This document shows, piece by piece, positions 12,001 through 17,139 of a stretch of DNA of 64,000 nt. A model generated the notes under the pieces. The model searched no databases. It saw only the letters and a list, made by a program, of their open reading frames with translations, and was not told the origin of the DNA. How positions within the stretch are numbered: position 1 is the first letter of the stretch; every line of letters begins with the position of its first letter. Both the position numbers and the translations under genes were made by a program. Where the stretch lies: the NCBI GenBank assembly GCA_965263285.1, contig CBDHHD010000004.1:1-64000 (forward strand), given 5' to 3'. Source of the DNA: JASGCP01 sp965263285. GTDB taxonomy: Bacteria > Bacteroidota > Bacteroidia > Chitinophagales > Chitinophagaceae.

Positions 12001-13015
12001 AGGTGATTTAGTTAGAATGCTACCTGATGGAAATATTGAATATATAGGTAGAAATGACTTTCAAGTGAAGATACGAGGCTATCGAATTGAGTTAGGAGAG
12101 ATAGAGAATAGGATTTTAGAATGGAAGGATGGGGAGGTTATTCAACAAGCGGTGGTATTGGTTAATGAGAAAGCAGATAATAAATATTTAGTGGGATATT
12201 TTGTGGCTAGGGAACAGGTAGATGTAGAAGAATTGAGAAGTGATATCTCTAAGCAATTACCTGAATACATGGTACCTACAGGATTGGTTCAAATAGAGCA
12301 AATGCCTTTAACGGTGAATGGAAAATTGTATAGAAAGATATTGTTGAACATGGAAGTTAATTTTGTAGGAGAGAATATTCAAGCCCCAGCTAATAAATTA
12401 GAATTACGAATATTACAGATTTTTGTTACGCTATTATCGCTTGAGTCTAATACCATAAGTGTAACTAATAGCTTTTTTAGACTTGGGGGTAATAGTATTT
12501 TGTCGATTAGATTGGCAAGTATTTTAAATAGGGAGTTTGGTACATTTTTAAGTGTAGCAGATATTTTCAAATACCCTACTATTAGAGAATTGGCAGTTCA
12601 AGTAAATTATAAAAAAACTTCATTTGACTTAATTTTAATGCTAAACAATAGTGTTGCTAAACAAATAATTTATATGGTACATCCTGGAGGAGGAGGTGCA
12701 GAGGTGTATTATAATATGGCGTATAGATTACAAGAATCTTATAGATGTTATGGCATTGGTAATTATAATTTATTTTCAGATAATAAGATGAGTGAGATAT
12801 GTCTATTAGCAAAGCACTATCTACATGAAATTAAAAAGAATATAACAATAGAGCCTTGTGTTTTATTAGGCTGGTCATTAGGAGGCAAGATAGCATTAGA
12901 AATGGCTTATCATTTAGAACAACAAGGTATTAAAGATATTGTTGTTTATCTATTAGACACTACTGTAATGGATGAAACGCTAATAAATATCTTAAATAAA
13001 AAATCTGAGTTTTAG
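2..13015 (+). CDS. Non-ribosomal peptide synthetase, four modules plus thioesterase start; 5' end outside window
   Basis: A multimodular NRPS that would assemble a peptide from adenylated amino acids on carrier domains. The frame is open from base 2, upstream of the first ATG at 122, and enters inside a condensation domain, so the gene starts outside the window. Order: C1 (HHAILDG at about 317), A1 (1250-2770; TSGTTG 1708, NGKLDR 2740), T1 (LGGNS 2909), C2 (HHIAFDG 3478), A2 (4450-5970), T2 (6107), C3 (6676), A3 (7650-9190), T3 (9323), C4 (9893), A4 (10870-12360), T4 (12486), thioesterase (GWSLGG about 12870). By alignment to GrsA positions I read A1 and A2 as DVWHFSLIDK (serine), A3 as DAQKIGHIGK (unassigned) and A4 as DAWLFGAVMK (leucine type). 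No epimerase or methyltransferase domain is seen, and the C domains look LCL. Inferred C-terminal product: Ser-Ser-X-Leu. The frame stops inside the thioesterase; the rest continues in another frame from about 13000. Confidence 0.96.
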   Translation, partial: HGAYLTFQIQYFSGTCNREKIERCLQTIINRHDILRTGYRMLEDGNIYALVQKRVEVKGKLFFVTDSIEEVRKKEIVLAFNREIAGLYRFYIIEQAEGFVLFFSFHHAILDGYSLNLFIRELVDLYQHDNDKLYEEEQSKLLYGEFIRNELSALNNEDTRLFWREYLAESILLTPQWNFSKSNGVSVVAERQQIEGLRLRQIEAISSKYSCTVEELLLLSYMTVLSLFFNERDITIGLEKHNRIEKEGGDRQLGLFVTMLPFRYELRDKEALGTALSRLRDSVKKIVNHKQYPYNEIKQQLGGRDLFDIAYSYNDFSHFVGHEERTHINEFLNEELSNITSILFICKVYKYSGGYGFVFSGHSNSVDQAYLSYFVRYYNSVLDQLCKEERVVFKLMDEDYQYLVYDYNKTEKEYPKDKTIHQLFEEQVTRTPNNIAVIFEEKQLTYQELNSKANQLAYYLYHNYNTKADDIICLLLERSEWMIIAILGVLKSGAAYCPISPEYPEERVLFILQDTKPKCLIINCKLQIEHVQFPIVNVTDEQFLKELYSLTINHLPLTISSHALAYVIYTSGTTGNPKGVMIEHGGVVNRIVWMQSKYPLNEEDRVLQKTNCSFDVSVWELLWANWAGATIVVLKQGLEKDATQLLSTIQERKITTIHFVPSVLVAFLEHIVDKENCLASLKYLFCSGEALELRIVIKFKYLFPAVSIHNLYGPTEASIDVLFADCNNLDKETLVPIGKPIDNTVIYILDSDKRLLPMGAIGELYIGGDGLARGYLNRLELTAEKFIQNPFQAEEEKKQNRNERIYKTGDLVRMLPDGNIEYIGRNDFQVKIRGYRIELGEIENRILEWKDGEVIQQAVVLVNEKADNKYLVGYFVAREQVDVEELRSDLSKQLPEYMVPTGLVQIEQMPLTVNGKLDRKTLLSYDCKLREEEIELPKNNTEKRLLKIWSGLLQISISDLSVTQSFFRLGGNSILSIRLMNLINKEFNTSFSVRIIFEINTIRQLAKYLLSDNIEKISVARQVFNSEEEQVLSYAQNRLWFIYQYDKANSAVYNIPMVFEIDKMADKEKLKEALLFVVGKHEVLRTVVEENERGATYQSIKEIPENLIQEEVYISKSDVEKKILTAVRYSFQLDKELPIQIKFFTPKKKDGKIILTIVVHHIAFDGWSVEVFQKEVYYAYQLLVNQKQLTHTTNIQYKDYALWQRDFLQGERWDKELNYWKEQLDGYNNSHLPVDFSRPLQMNYEGDAIISLLSKETSQNLKVVAKQLNASLYSVLLSGYYLFLSAYSNEQDIVVGTPFANRHYAGTEDMIGFFVNSLALRIQIDFKDTLKAYIEKVNVIVTQGQNNQDIPFEQLVEELHVERDTSRHPIFQIMFGVQDFGGGDTTLFKTYQNNRTNIIPAKFDVTTMVSERNDGLQICFNYATALYKRETIDRFVKTYELILTQIVRDRLDNDLKSIRFVNNEEYNYLIYEYNKTEREYPKDKTIHQLFEEQVERTPNNIAVVFEEKQLTYQELNNKANQLAYYLYHNYNTKADDIICLLLERSEWMIIAILGVLKSGAAYCPISPEYPEERVLFILQDTKPKCLIINCKLQIEHVQFPIVNVTDEQFLKELYSLTINHLPLTISSHALAYVIYTSGTTGNPKGVMIEHGGVVNRIVWMQSKYPLNEEDRVLQKTNCSFDVSVWELLWANWAGATIVVLKQGLEKDATQLLSTIQERKITTIHFVPSVLVAFLEYIVDKENCLASLKYLFCSGEALELRTVIKFKYLFPAVSIHNLYGPTEASIDVLFADCNNLDKETLVPIGKPIDNTVIYILDSDKRLLPMGAIGELYIGGDGLARGYLNRLELTAEKFIQNPFQAEEEKKQNRNERIYKTGDLVRMLPDGNIEYIGRNDFQVKIRGYRIELGEIENRILEWKDGEVIQQAVVLVNEKADNKYLVGYFVAREQVDVEELRSDLSKQLPEYMVPTGLVQIEQMPLTVNGKLDRKTLLSYDCKLREEEIELPKNNTEKRLLKIWSGLLQISISDLSVTQSFFRLGGNSILSIRLMNLINKEFNTSFSVRIIFEINTIRQLAKYLLSDNIEKISVARQVFNSEEEQVLSYAQNRLWFIYQYDKANSAVYNIPMVFEIDKMADKEKLKEALLFVVGKHEVLRTVVEENERGATYQSIKEIPENLIQEEVYISKSDVEKKILTAVRYSFQLDKELPIQIKFFTPKKKDGKIILTIVVHHIAFDGWSVEVFQKEVYYAYQLLVNQKQLTHTTNIQYKDYALWQRDFLQGERWDKELNYWKEQLDGYNNSHLPVDFSRPLQMNYEGDAIISLLSKETSQNLKVVAKQLNASLYSVLLSGYYLFLSAYSNEQDIVVGTPFANRHYAGTEDMIGFFVNSLALRIQIDFKDTLKAYIEKVNVIVTQGQNNQDIPFEQLVEELHVERDTSRHPIFQIMFGVQDFGGGDTTLFKTYQNNRTNIIPAKFDVTTMVSERNDGLQICFNYATALYKRETIDRFVKTYELILTQIVRDRLDNDLKSIRFVNNEEYNYLIYEYNKTEREYPKDKTIHQLFEEQVERTPNNIAVVFEEKQLTYQELNNKANQLANYLHNNYHTQADDIICLLLERSEWMIIAILGVLKSGAAYCPISPEYPEERILFILQDTQPKCLITNCKLKIEHVQFAIVNVTDEQFLKGLYSLTINHLPLTINSHALAYIIYTSGTTGNPKGVMVEHRNVVNYLFWMKVNDYFLGVNNIDASIEYFFDALAQVLFTPLVEGKKVVIASQDRKRDIVIYVNYLIDNKIELIKVTPSYLEWLVDELLNDEWKERICLRKIIVGGESANLILRNRLLSLPYEIIHHYGPTEATIGCLSMLIDKNKLPDFFSLGKFTHNINGYILNNNLQLLPIGSMGELYIGGDGVARGYLNRHELTAEKFIKNPFQTEEDKKKNRNSRLYKTGDVVRMLPDGNIEYIVRNDFQVKIRGYRIELGEIENRIQGFQTRIEGLKDKQVIEQVVVLVNEKGDNKYLVGYFVAKEQVNVDELRSYLSKQLPEYMAPTGLVQIEQMPLTVNGKLDRKALLNIEYKITDEVIEVPKNNTEERLLKIWSNLLKISESELSVTQSFFRLGGNSILSIRLMNLINKEFNTSFSVRIIFERNTIRQLVEYLLEDNIEIIAVQKQSFNSEEEQVLSYAQNRLWFIYQYDKANSAVYNIPMVFELNKEVDKEKLKESLLFVVEKHEILRTIIEENENGITYQSVKTISDNLIQEEIYSSKSDVEEKILSVISYSFQLDKELPIQIRFFIPKKKYDTIVLTIVVHHIVFDGWSVEVFQKEVYHAYQLLVNQKQLTHTTNIQYKDYALWQRKFLQGGRYEKELNYWKGQLDGYNNSHLPIDFSRPLEINYEGDAIIALLSKETSQNVKTVAKELNASLYSVLLSGYYLFLSAYSNEQDIVVGSPFANRHYAGTEEMIGFFVNSLALRVHIDFKDTLKEYIKKVNTIVVQGQNNQDIPFEQLVEELRVERDTSRHPIFQIMFGVQNFGGDDTTFFKFYQSDRINTIPAKFDITTMVSEVKDGLQIYFNYAIALYKRETIERFVKTYELVLTQIAKNKLDNSVNSIRFIDDREYNYLVYDYNKTEKDYPKDKTIHQLFEEQVTRTPNNIAVIFEEKQLTYQELNSKANQLAHYLHNNYNTKADDIICLLLKRSEWMIISILGVLKSGAAYCPISPEYPEERILFILHDTQPKCLITNCKLKIENIELPIVNLTDEQFLKELYSLTINHLPLIIHSHALAYVIYTSGTTGNPKGVMVTHQSVSNLVHHHKNIFDDLFSTTIHLLGYSNYIFDASVWEYYTALLLGYSLYLISDDIRKSNDLLLSFIRQNNIEIALLPPIIVEQLDIINLRILFVGGDRITNLITCKHRTGLLINAFGPTEYCVMGSTHIYIDEFDISLHIGKPITNTKYYVLNPTHKPLPMGAIGELYIGGDGLARGYLNRLELTAEKFIQNPFQAEEEKKQNRNERIYKIGDLVRMLPDGNIEYIGRNDFQVKIRGYRIELGEIENRILEWKDGEVIQQAVVLVNEKADNKYLVGYFVAREQVDVEELRSDISKQLPEYMVPTGLVQIEQMPLTVNGKLYRKILLNMEVNFVGENIQAPANKLELRILQIFVTLLSLESNTISVTNSFFRLGGNSILSIRLASILNREFGTFLSVADIFKYPTIRELAVQVNYKKTSFDLILMLNNSVAKQIIYMVHPGGGGAEVYYNMAYRLQESYRCYGIGNYNLFSDNKMSEICLLAKHYLHEIKKNITIEPCVLLGWSLGGKIALEMAYHLEQQGIKDIVVYLLDTTVMDETLINILNKKSEF
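1361..4558 (+). repeat. Tandem NRPS module repeat, copy 1 (3198 bp)
   Basis: First unit of a direct tandem repeat with a period of exactly 3198 bp (1066 codons), running from early in A1 through T1 and C2 to early in A2. It differs from the next unit at only four bases that I found, near 1456, 2006, 2085 and 2295; two of them change residues (His/Tyr and Ile/Thr). The unit boundary lies inside the conserved start of the A domain, so each unit is a complete A-T-C module and the reading frame is kept. Confidence 0.93.
4559..7756 (+). repeat. Tandem NRPS module repeat, copy 2 (3198 bp)
   Basis: Second unit of the 3198-bp tandem repeat, adjoining copy 1. At 7757 the sequence changes to the more diverged third module. 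Near-identity over 3.2 kb, including synonymous sites, indicates very recent unequal crossing-over or ongoing homogenisation. A collapsed or over-expanded assembly is the technical alternative. Confidence 0.93.
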
Positions 13016-13046
13016 AAAACAAGCATTAAATGAATTACTAGATAAT

Positions 13047-13373
13047 TTGAATGTAGGTGAAGATTATAAGCAAAGAGTATTAGCTAATAGATTTATTGAA
13101 GAAAAACTTAATAATGATGCATTAACTGGCAAGCTAATATATAGCCGTTGTGTTTTATTTAAAGCGATGCTATCTGATAAAGATGAAATTGCCGATTTTT
13201 TTCAATACAAATTATCATTGCCTTATAATAATGTAGATAAATATGTTCCTATAGAAAACATTGAAGTAATAGAAATGCAAGTTAGTCATCAAGATATCAT
13301 TAAAAAAGAAGATGAAATAACAGATGTTATTAATCAAATGTCATTGTTAAAAGATGCAAATAAAGAATTGTAA
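13047..13373 (+). pseudogene. C-terminal part of the NRPS thioesterase, out of frame
   Basis: This frame continues the thioesterase left unfinished at 13015. It is open upstream of its TTG through the region around 12999, so the two frames overlap at an A6 run (12998-13003). Removing one A joins them into a thioesterase of normal length. The fragment holds a VSHQD stretch near its end, where the family's catalytic His is expected, matching the GWSLGG serine upstream. It is unlikely to be an independent gene: no promoter or ribosome site is visible. Possible explanations are a real frameshift mutation, slippage during transcription at the A-run, or a sequencing error. Confidence 0.75.
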
Positions 13374-13399
13374 ATTGCAGGCATAAATAGGTTTGATTG

Positions 13400-13433
13400 T
13401 TTGTTGAGATGAGAAATAATTATATTAGCTTTG
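13400..13433 (+). promoter_or_regulatory. Bacteroidota-type promoter for candidate small RNA
   Basis: TTTG at 13400-13403 and TAGCTTTG at 13426-13433 match the -33/-7 consensus of the Bacteroidota primary sigma factor (TTTG and TAnnTTTG) with a 22-bp spacer. No start codon with a sensible frame follows before the terminator at 13510. Confidence 0.55.
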
Positions 13434-13437
13434 TATT

Positions 13438-13535
13438 AAAATTATGTATGCATCTTGATTTAGACAATAGTTTTCCGCTATCACCTTATTAAGAGTTGTT
13501 TTTTTATGAGTGGGAATTAGATCCCGCATTTTTTT
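13438..13535 (+). ncRNA. Candidate small RNA of about 95 nt
   Basis: A predicted promoter upstream and a hairpin followed by T-run downstream bracket about 95 bases without a plausible ORF. The inner part can fold: CTTGAT (13454-13459) pairs with ATTAAG (13488-13493) and ATAG (13467-13470) with CTAT (13478-13481). I do not recognise the family; it is too short for tmRNA, RNase P RNA or a standard 6S RNA, and the SRP RNA tetraloop region is not evident. Confidence 0.4.
13510..13535 (+). terminator. Rho-independent terminator
   Basis: The stem GTGGGA (13510-13515) pairs with TCCCGC (13522-13527) around a six-base loop and is followed by ATTTTTTT. It would end the candidate small RNA. Confidence 0.65.
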
Positions 13536-13672
13536 GATTTGCCATAAAGCTAATATATTATAGATTTTTACTATTCATTTCTCTATTATTCCTAAAAAAA
13601 CATTTTTTGCCAAGTTGGGTGAAGGAACAGGCTAAATAGGTTATTGTATTTCTCAAACATTTACAAATATAC

Positions 13673-13680
13673 TATCTTTG
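13673..13680 (+). promoter_or_regulatory. -7 promoter box upstream of the rRNA pseudouridine synthase gene
   Basis: TATCTTTG matches TAnnTTTG, 52 bp before the chosen ATG at 13733. No clear -33 box is seen at the usual distance. Confidence 0.45.
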
Positions 13681-13732
13681 TGGCTATCTACTAAATAAGT
13701 TGTTATGCTTCTTTGTTAATCAATTATATGTT

Positions 13733-14320
13733 ATGTCTACTTTTTGTTATTTTGCATTTTATAAGCCTTATCAAGTGTTATCTCAATTTACAAAAGAAAA
13801 TAATCATGTATCACTTCAAGATTATATATCAGTGTCCAAAGATGTGTATCCTATAGGTAGATTAGATTATGATAGTGAGGGGTTATTGTTGTTAACAAAT
13901 GATATCAAGCTTAATCATCGTTTGTTACATCCATTTTTTAAACATCATAGAGAATATTGGGTACAAGTAGAGGGTATGGCAGAAAGTCAACAAATAGAGA
14001 GATTATGTAAAGGGGTAACTATTCGAGTAGAGAATAAGCCTTATCAAACATATCCTTGTGAAGCTTCTGTTTTTAATCCTTCAGCTATCTATCCGCGACA
14101 CCCTCCTATTCGGGAAAGAAAAAATATTCCCACAACATGGATTAAAATGCTTTTGTTTGAAGGCAAGAATAGACAAGTGAGAAAAATGACCGCACAAGTA
14201 GGGTTGCCTACATTGCGACTTATTCGTTATCGTATGGGAAATATTACATTGTCTTCGATGAAACCAGGAGAATTGTTGCCACTAACTACATCATTTGTAT
14301 ATAAACATTTATTTGAATAA
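13733..14320 (+). CDS. rluE: Pseudouridine synthase, RsuA/RluE family
   Basis: Isomerises a uridine of ribosomal RNA to pseudouridine in the cytoplasm. The protein (195 aa from this start) has GRLDYDSEGLLLLTND near residue 40, which carries the catalytic Asp of the RsuA/RluB/RluE/RluF group, and the C-terminal GKNRQVRKM motif of the same family. There is no S4 RNA-binding domain at the N-terminus, as in RluE, so RluE (23S rRNA) is the likeliest member. The start is placed at the ATG at 13733 because the family homology begins there; a TTG at 13700 in the same frame would only add a non-homologous extension. The next gene starts 3 bp after the stop. Confidence 0.85.
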   Translation: MSTFCYFAFYKPYQVLSQFTKENNHVSLQDYISVSKDVYPIGRLDYDSEGLLLLTNDIKLNHRLLHPFFKHHREYWVQVEGMAESQQIERLCKGVTIRVENKPYQTYPCEASVFNPSAIYPRHPPIRERKNIPTTWIKMLLFEGKNRQVRKMTAQVGLPTLRLIRYRMGNITLSSMKPGELLPLTTSFVYKHLFE

Positions 14321-14322
14321 AT

Positions 14323-15339
14323 ATGACACGCTTGAATGTAAATATGAGTAATGAACATAGAAGGACATTTGTAGTTGCTATCCTAACCACTATTGTATCG
14401 GTTATCTTAGCAATGATTGTTTATAAATTTGTATTGTCGATTGTTTTAGGGGTTGTTATTGATGGCCTGGTGCTGGTTAATGCATATAAATATAATGTAA
14501 AACATGCGTTGTTATATGGTTTGGGGTGTAGTATAATAGGGTCTTTGATTACATTAGTAGGTGCGACAGTAGGAGCTTCATATATCTTATCTATTGTTTG
14601 TATATTTTTATTGACTCCTTTTGTTATTATTGTAGAATACAATGAAGCAGCAAAAGTGTTGGTGTTATTGGTGAGTATGGTATTAGTAATTATGATGGGT
14701 ACCTCAGTTGCTCATTGGGACTTAGCTTTACAAAAGGCACAATATTTTTTTATAGGTAGTTTTTTGTTGTTTTGTTGTTGTTTGATTGTTCAAATAATAG
14801 TGCCTTCTTTGTTACATAGTGATACTCCGTTTTTTATTAATAAAAAACCTATTTGTAATACGAGTAGAGAATATGTTATGATGGCTTGTATATTTGCATT
14901 TGCTATAGCATTAGCACACTCTATAGCTATTTATTACACACTTGATTTTGGATATTGGATACCTATGACCGTATTGCTGATTTTTAAAAAAGATGAAAAT
15001 CTGACTATTAGCAGAATAAAGTATCGACTTATAGGCACTTTATTAGGTGCAGTTGTTTCTGTGCCATTATTGTTTATACTTCACAGGTATTCTTTTTTGC
15101 ATATTGTATGCATTGCTCTTCTTGCATATTTTTGCGTAATCTATTATGTAAATCACTATGGATATTATACTTTTTTTATAACCTTACTTGTTATTGTTTT
15201 GTATTGTATTGTGATACCCGATACCTATCATATCTCTTATCATAGAGCATTGAATACTATTATTGCTACTATGATTGTTGTTTTTTTTATGTATGTTGTA
15301 ACTCCCTTAGTTAAACAATCAAATAAAATAATACAATAG
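14323..15339 (+). CDS. FUSC-like integral membrane protein, copy 1
   Basis: A 338-aa very hydrophobic protein with about ten membrane spans. Near residue 210 it has GYWIPMTVLLIFKKD followed by a basic segment and IGTLLGAVVS, the signature of the FUSC (fusaric-acid-resistance-like) membrane domain also found in YccS/YhfK. FUSC proteins are linked to efflux of aromatic or phenolic acids, but the substrate here cannot be told. It is shorter than typical 650-700-aa members and lacks the large cytoplasmic domain. The ATG lies 3 bp after the previous stop, suggesting co-transcription. The gene at 15407 is a paralogue of the same length. Confidence 0.75.
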   Translation: MTRLNVNMSNEHRRTFVVAILTTIVSVILAMIVYKFVLSIVLGVVIDGLVLVNAYKYNVKHALLYGLGCSIIGSLITLVGATVGASYILSIVCIFLLTPFVIIVEYNEAAKVLVLLVSMVLVIMMGTSVAHWDLALQKAQYFFIGSFLLFCCCLIVQIIVPSLLHSDTPFFINKKPICNTSREYVMMACIFAFAIALAHSIAIYYTLDFGYWIPMTVLLIFKKDENLTISRIKYRLIGTLLGAVVSVPLLFILHRYSFLHIVCIALLAYFCVIYYVNHYGYYTFFITLLVIVLYCIVIPDTYHISYHRALNTIIATMIVVFFMYVVTPLVKQSNKIIQ

Positions 15340-15406
15340 AGAAATTGTTTTTGAATTGATAACATAAATTTATGTGCTATACTATACACCTTATTTTTGA
15401 ATAGAT

Positions 15407-16423
15407 ATGAAAATAGTTCATTTAAATGTCAATAATGAATATAGGGTTATATGTATTATTTCTATATTAAGTGCTGTGGTATCAGTTGCCTTAGCAATAA
15501 TGGTTCCTAAGTTTTTGTTGAGTGCTGTTTTAGGAGTTGTTACAAATGGATTAGTATTGGCAGCGGCACATAAAAATAATGTAAAGCACGCACTATGGTA
15601 TGGGTTGGTATATAGTGTGGTAGCTTCTATTTTTACATGTATAGGTACCATGGTAGCACATTCATATATGTTATCTATTATCATTATCTTTTTATTTGTC
15701 CCCTTTGTAATTATTATTGAATATAATGAGGGGGCAAAAACATTAGTGATACTTTCTATTGTTATTCTAGTAGTGATGATGGGTGTGCCGTCATCTACTT
15801 GGTTGATAGCTTTACAAAAGACACAGTATTTTTTTGTAGGTAGTTTTGTCTTGTTTTTATGTTGTTGGATTGTTAAAAAAATAGCCCCTTCTTTATTTGT
15901 GACGGATTTGTCTTTTTGCGCGAATAGGTTACCAGCCTATTGCCTAGATCGTTCTTATGTTGTCATGGCTATTATTGTTACTATTTCAGTGGCTTTAGCC
16001 CACTCGATTGCTATCTATTATACACTTGGTTTTGGATATTGGATACCTATGACAGTAGTATTAATTTTTAAGAAAGAACAATCGCTTACTACACAAAGAA
16101 GTAAGCATAGAATTATAGGCACATTATTAGGTGTTGTTTTCTCGGCACCTTTAATTGTTGGAACGAATGAATATCATTTTTTGAGTGTTTTATTGATACC
16201 TATTCTAGTATATTGCTGTGTGATGTATTATGTATATCATTATGGATATTATACCTTTTTTATAACTTTGTTGATTGTTGATTTGTATCGTATGGCACTT
16301 TCTGATACGCATCGTATGTATTATGATAGAATAATTGATACTTTTATTGCTGCAGGTATTGTTGTTTTTTTTACTTATTGTGCCATGTTGTTTAATAGAA
16401 AGGATAATAGTTCTGTTGAGTAG
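15407..16423 (+). CDS. FUSC-like integral membrane protein, copy 2
   Basis: Also 338 aa, colinear over its whole length with the protein at 14323-15339: both share NNVKHAL/YNVKHAL near residue 60, AHSIAIYYTL, GYWIPMT and the final HYGYYTFFITLL segment. It is evidently a tandem duplicate that has since diverged. The 67-bp gap between the genes holds no clear promoter. Two copies could form a hetero-oligomeric efflux unit, which is inference. The gene end abuts a cluster of mobile repeat sequence. Confidence 0.75.
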   Translation: MKIVHLNVNNEYRVICIISILSAVVSVALAIMVPKFLLSAVLGVVTNGLVLAAAHKNNVKHALWYGLVYSVVASIFTCIGTMVAHSYMLSIIIIFLFVPFVIIIEYNEGAKTLVILSIVILVVMMGVPSSTWLIALQKTQYFFVGSFVLFLCCWIVKKIAPSLFVTDLSFCANRLPAYCLDRSYVVMAIIVTISVALAHSIAIYYTLGFGYWIPMTVVLIFKKEQSLTTQRSKHRIIGTLLGVVFSAPLIVGTNEYHFLSVLLIPILVYCCVMYYVYHYGYYTFFITLLIVDLYRMALSDTHRMYYDRIIDTFIAAGIVVFFTYCAMLFNRKDNSSVE

Positions 16424-16479
16424 TAATAGGGGAAATAGGTTAAATCGCATTACATGTATCAATCGACTATCGAGTCTAT

Positions 16480-16586
16480 TTGTTAAGATAAAACAAAGAA
16501 AAAGATATAATAAAACGAATACTAACTTATATATGAGTAGGTGCAAAGATATAAATACCCCTAGCACCTCAAAAAACGATTTAGCT
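16480..16586. repeat. Relic right end of the 440-bp repeat family
   Basis: The tail resembles the right end of the dispersed element (an aaagaaaaagatata stretch, then a TAGCACCTC-type terminus and GATTTAGC). It lies directly left of the intact copy at 16594. Confidence 0.6.
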
Positions 16587-16593
16587 GATATAT

Positions 16594-17035
16594 GGCTACG
16601 CCTTTTTTTGAGGTGCAGGAAGCATGGATTATTAAATAAATATAAACATGGAAATAATAGGAAATATCTGATGAGGACTGCCCTCAGATAAAGAGCGTTA
16701 CAAAACGAGGTGAGCGAAGCGACCAGCGAGAATGTGGAGGCGGAAGTTTTTATACATGAATCGTTATGATGAGCATGAAGGATGTACATAAAAGATACCT
16801 ATGGATAAGCTCATCATAACGATTCATACCTAACCGCCTCCCCTTCATTCTCGCTAGCGTAGCGAGCCGTAGTTTTGTAGCTCTTTATCTGCAGGCTTGA
16901 TTTTTTCTTTGTTTCTTTCTTTTGTATCAAGACAAAAGAAAGAAAAAGATATAAAAAATAAATGATAAACCTATACCCGAGTAATTACAAAAAACACAAA
17001 TACCCCCCCCCAGCTCCTCAAAAAACGATTTAGTC
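16594..17035 (+). mobile_element. MITE-like element, intact copy A (442 bp) with 7-bp target duplication
   Basis: A non-coding element bounded by GGCTAC... and an imperfect inverted copy of that end. GATATAT occurs immediately outside both ends (16587-16593 and 17036-17042), as expected for a 7-bp target duplication. Inside are nested inverted repeats: an outer pair (gataaagagc...gctctttatc with the adjacent gtgagcgaagcgac and cgctacgctagcgag-like arms) and a central 19-bp pair reading atgaatcgttatgatgagc. ORFs in it are short and not conserved between copies. Full or partial copies recur across the window. Confidence 0.8.
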
Positions 17036-17139
17036 GATATATTATAGCTACAATAATAAAAAAATAATTTACTATTTTTATTTTTTCAATGTAGATAAAT
17101 AAGTTTTAATTTATAAAAAAATACATTTAAGAAATACAC

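Noticed and set aside
13597..13625. IS1634 right-end relic (ccaagttggg) upstream of the rRNA pseudouridine synthase gene
   Set aside because: Only about 11 bases match and no second end or transposase trace is nearby; chance similarity cannot be excluded.
13377..13733. tRNA or riboswitch in the NRPS-downstream gap
   Set aside because: No cloverleaf, TPsiC loop or known riboswitch core can be made out; only the small-RNA-like unit is supported.
16205..16789. Overlapping ORFs on both strands across the end of the second FUSC gene and the MITE
   Set aside because: They cover a well-supported gene and non-coding repeat sequence and show no family homology.
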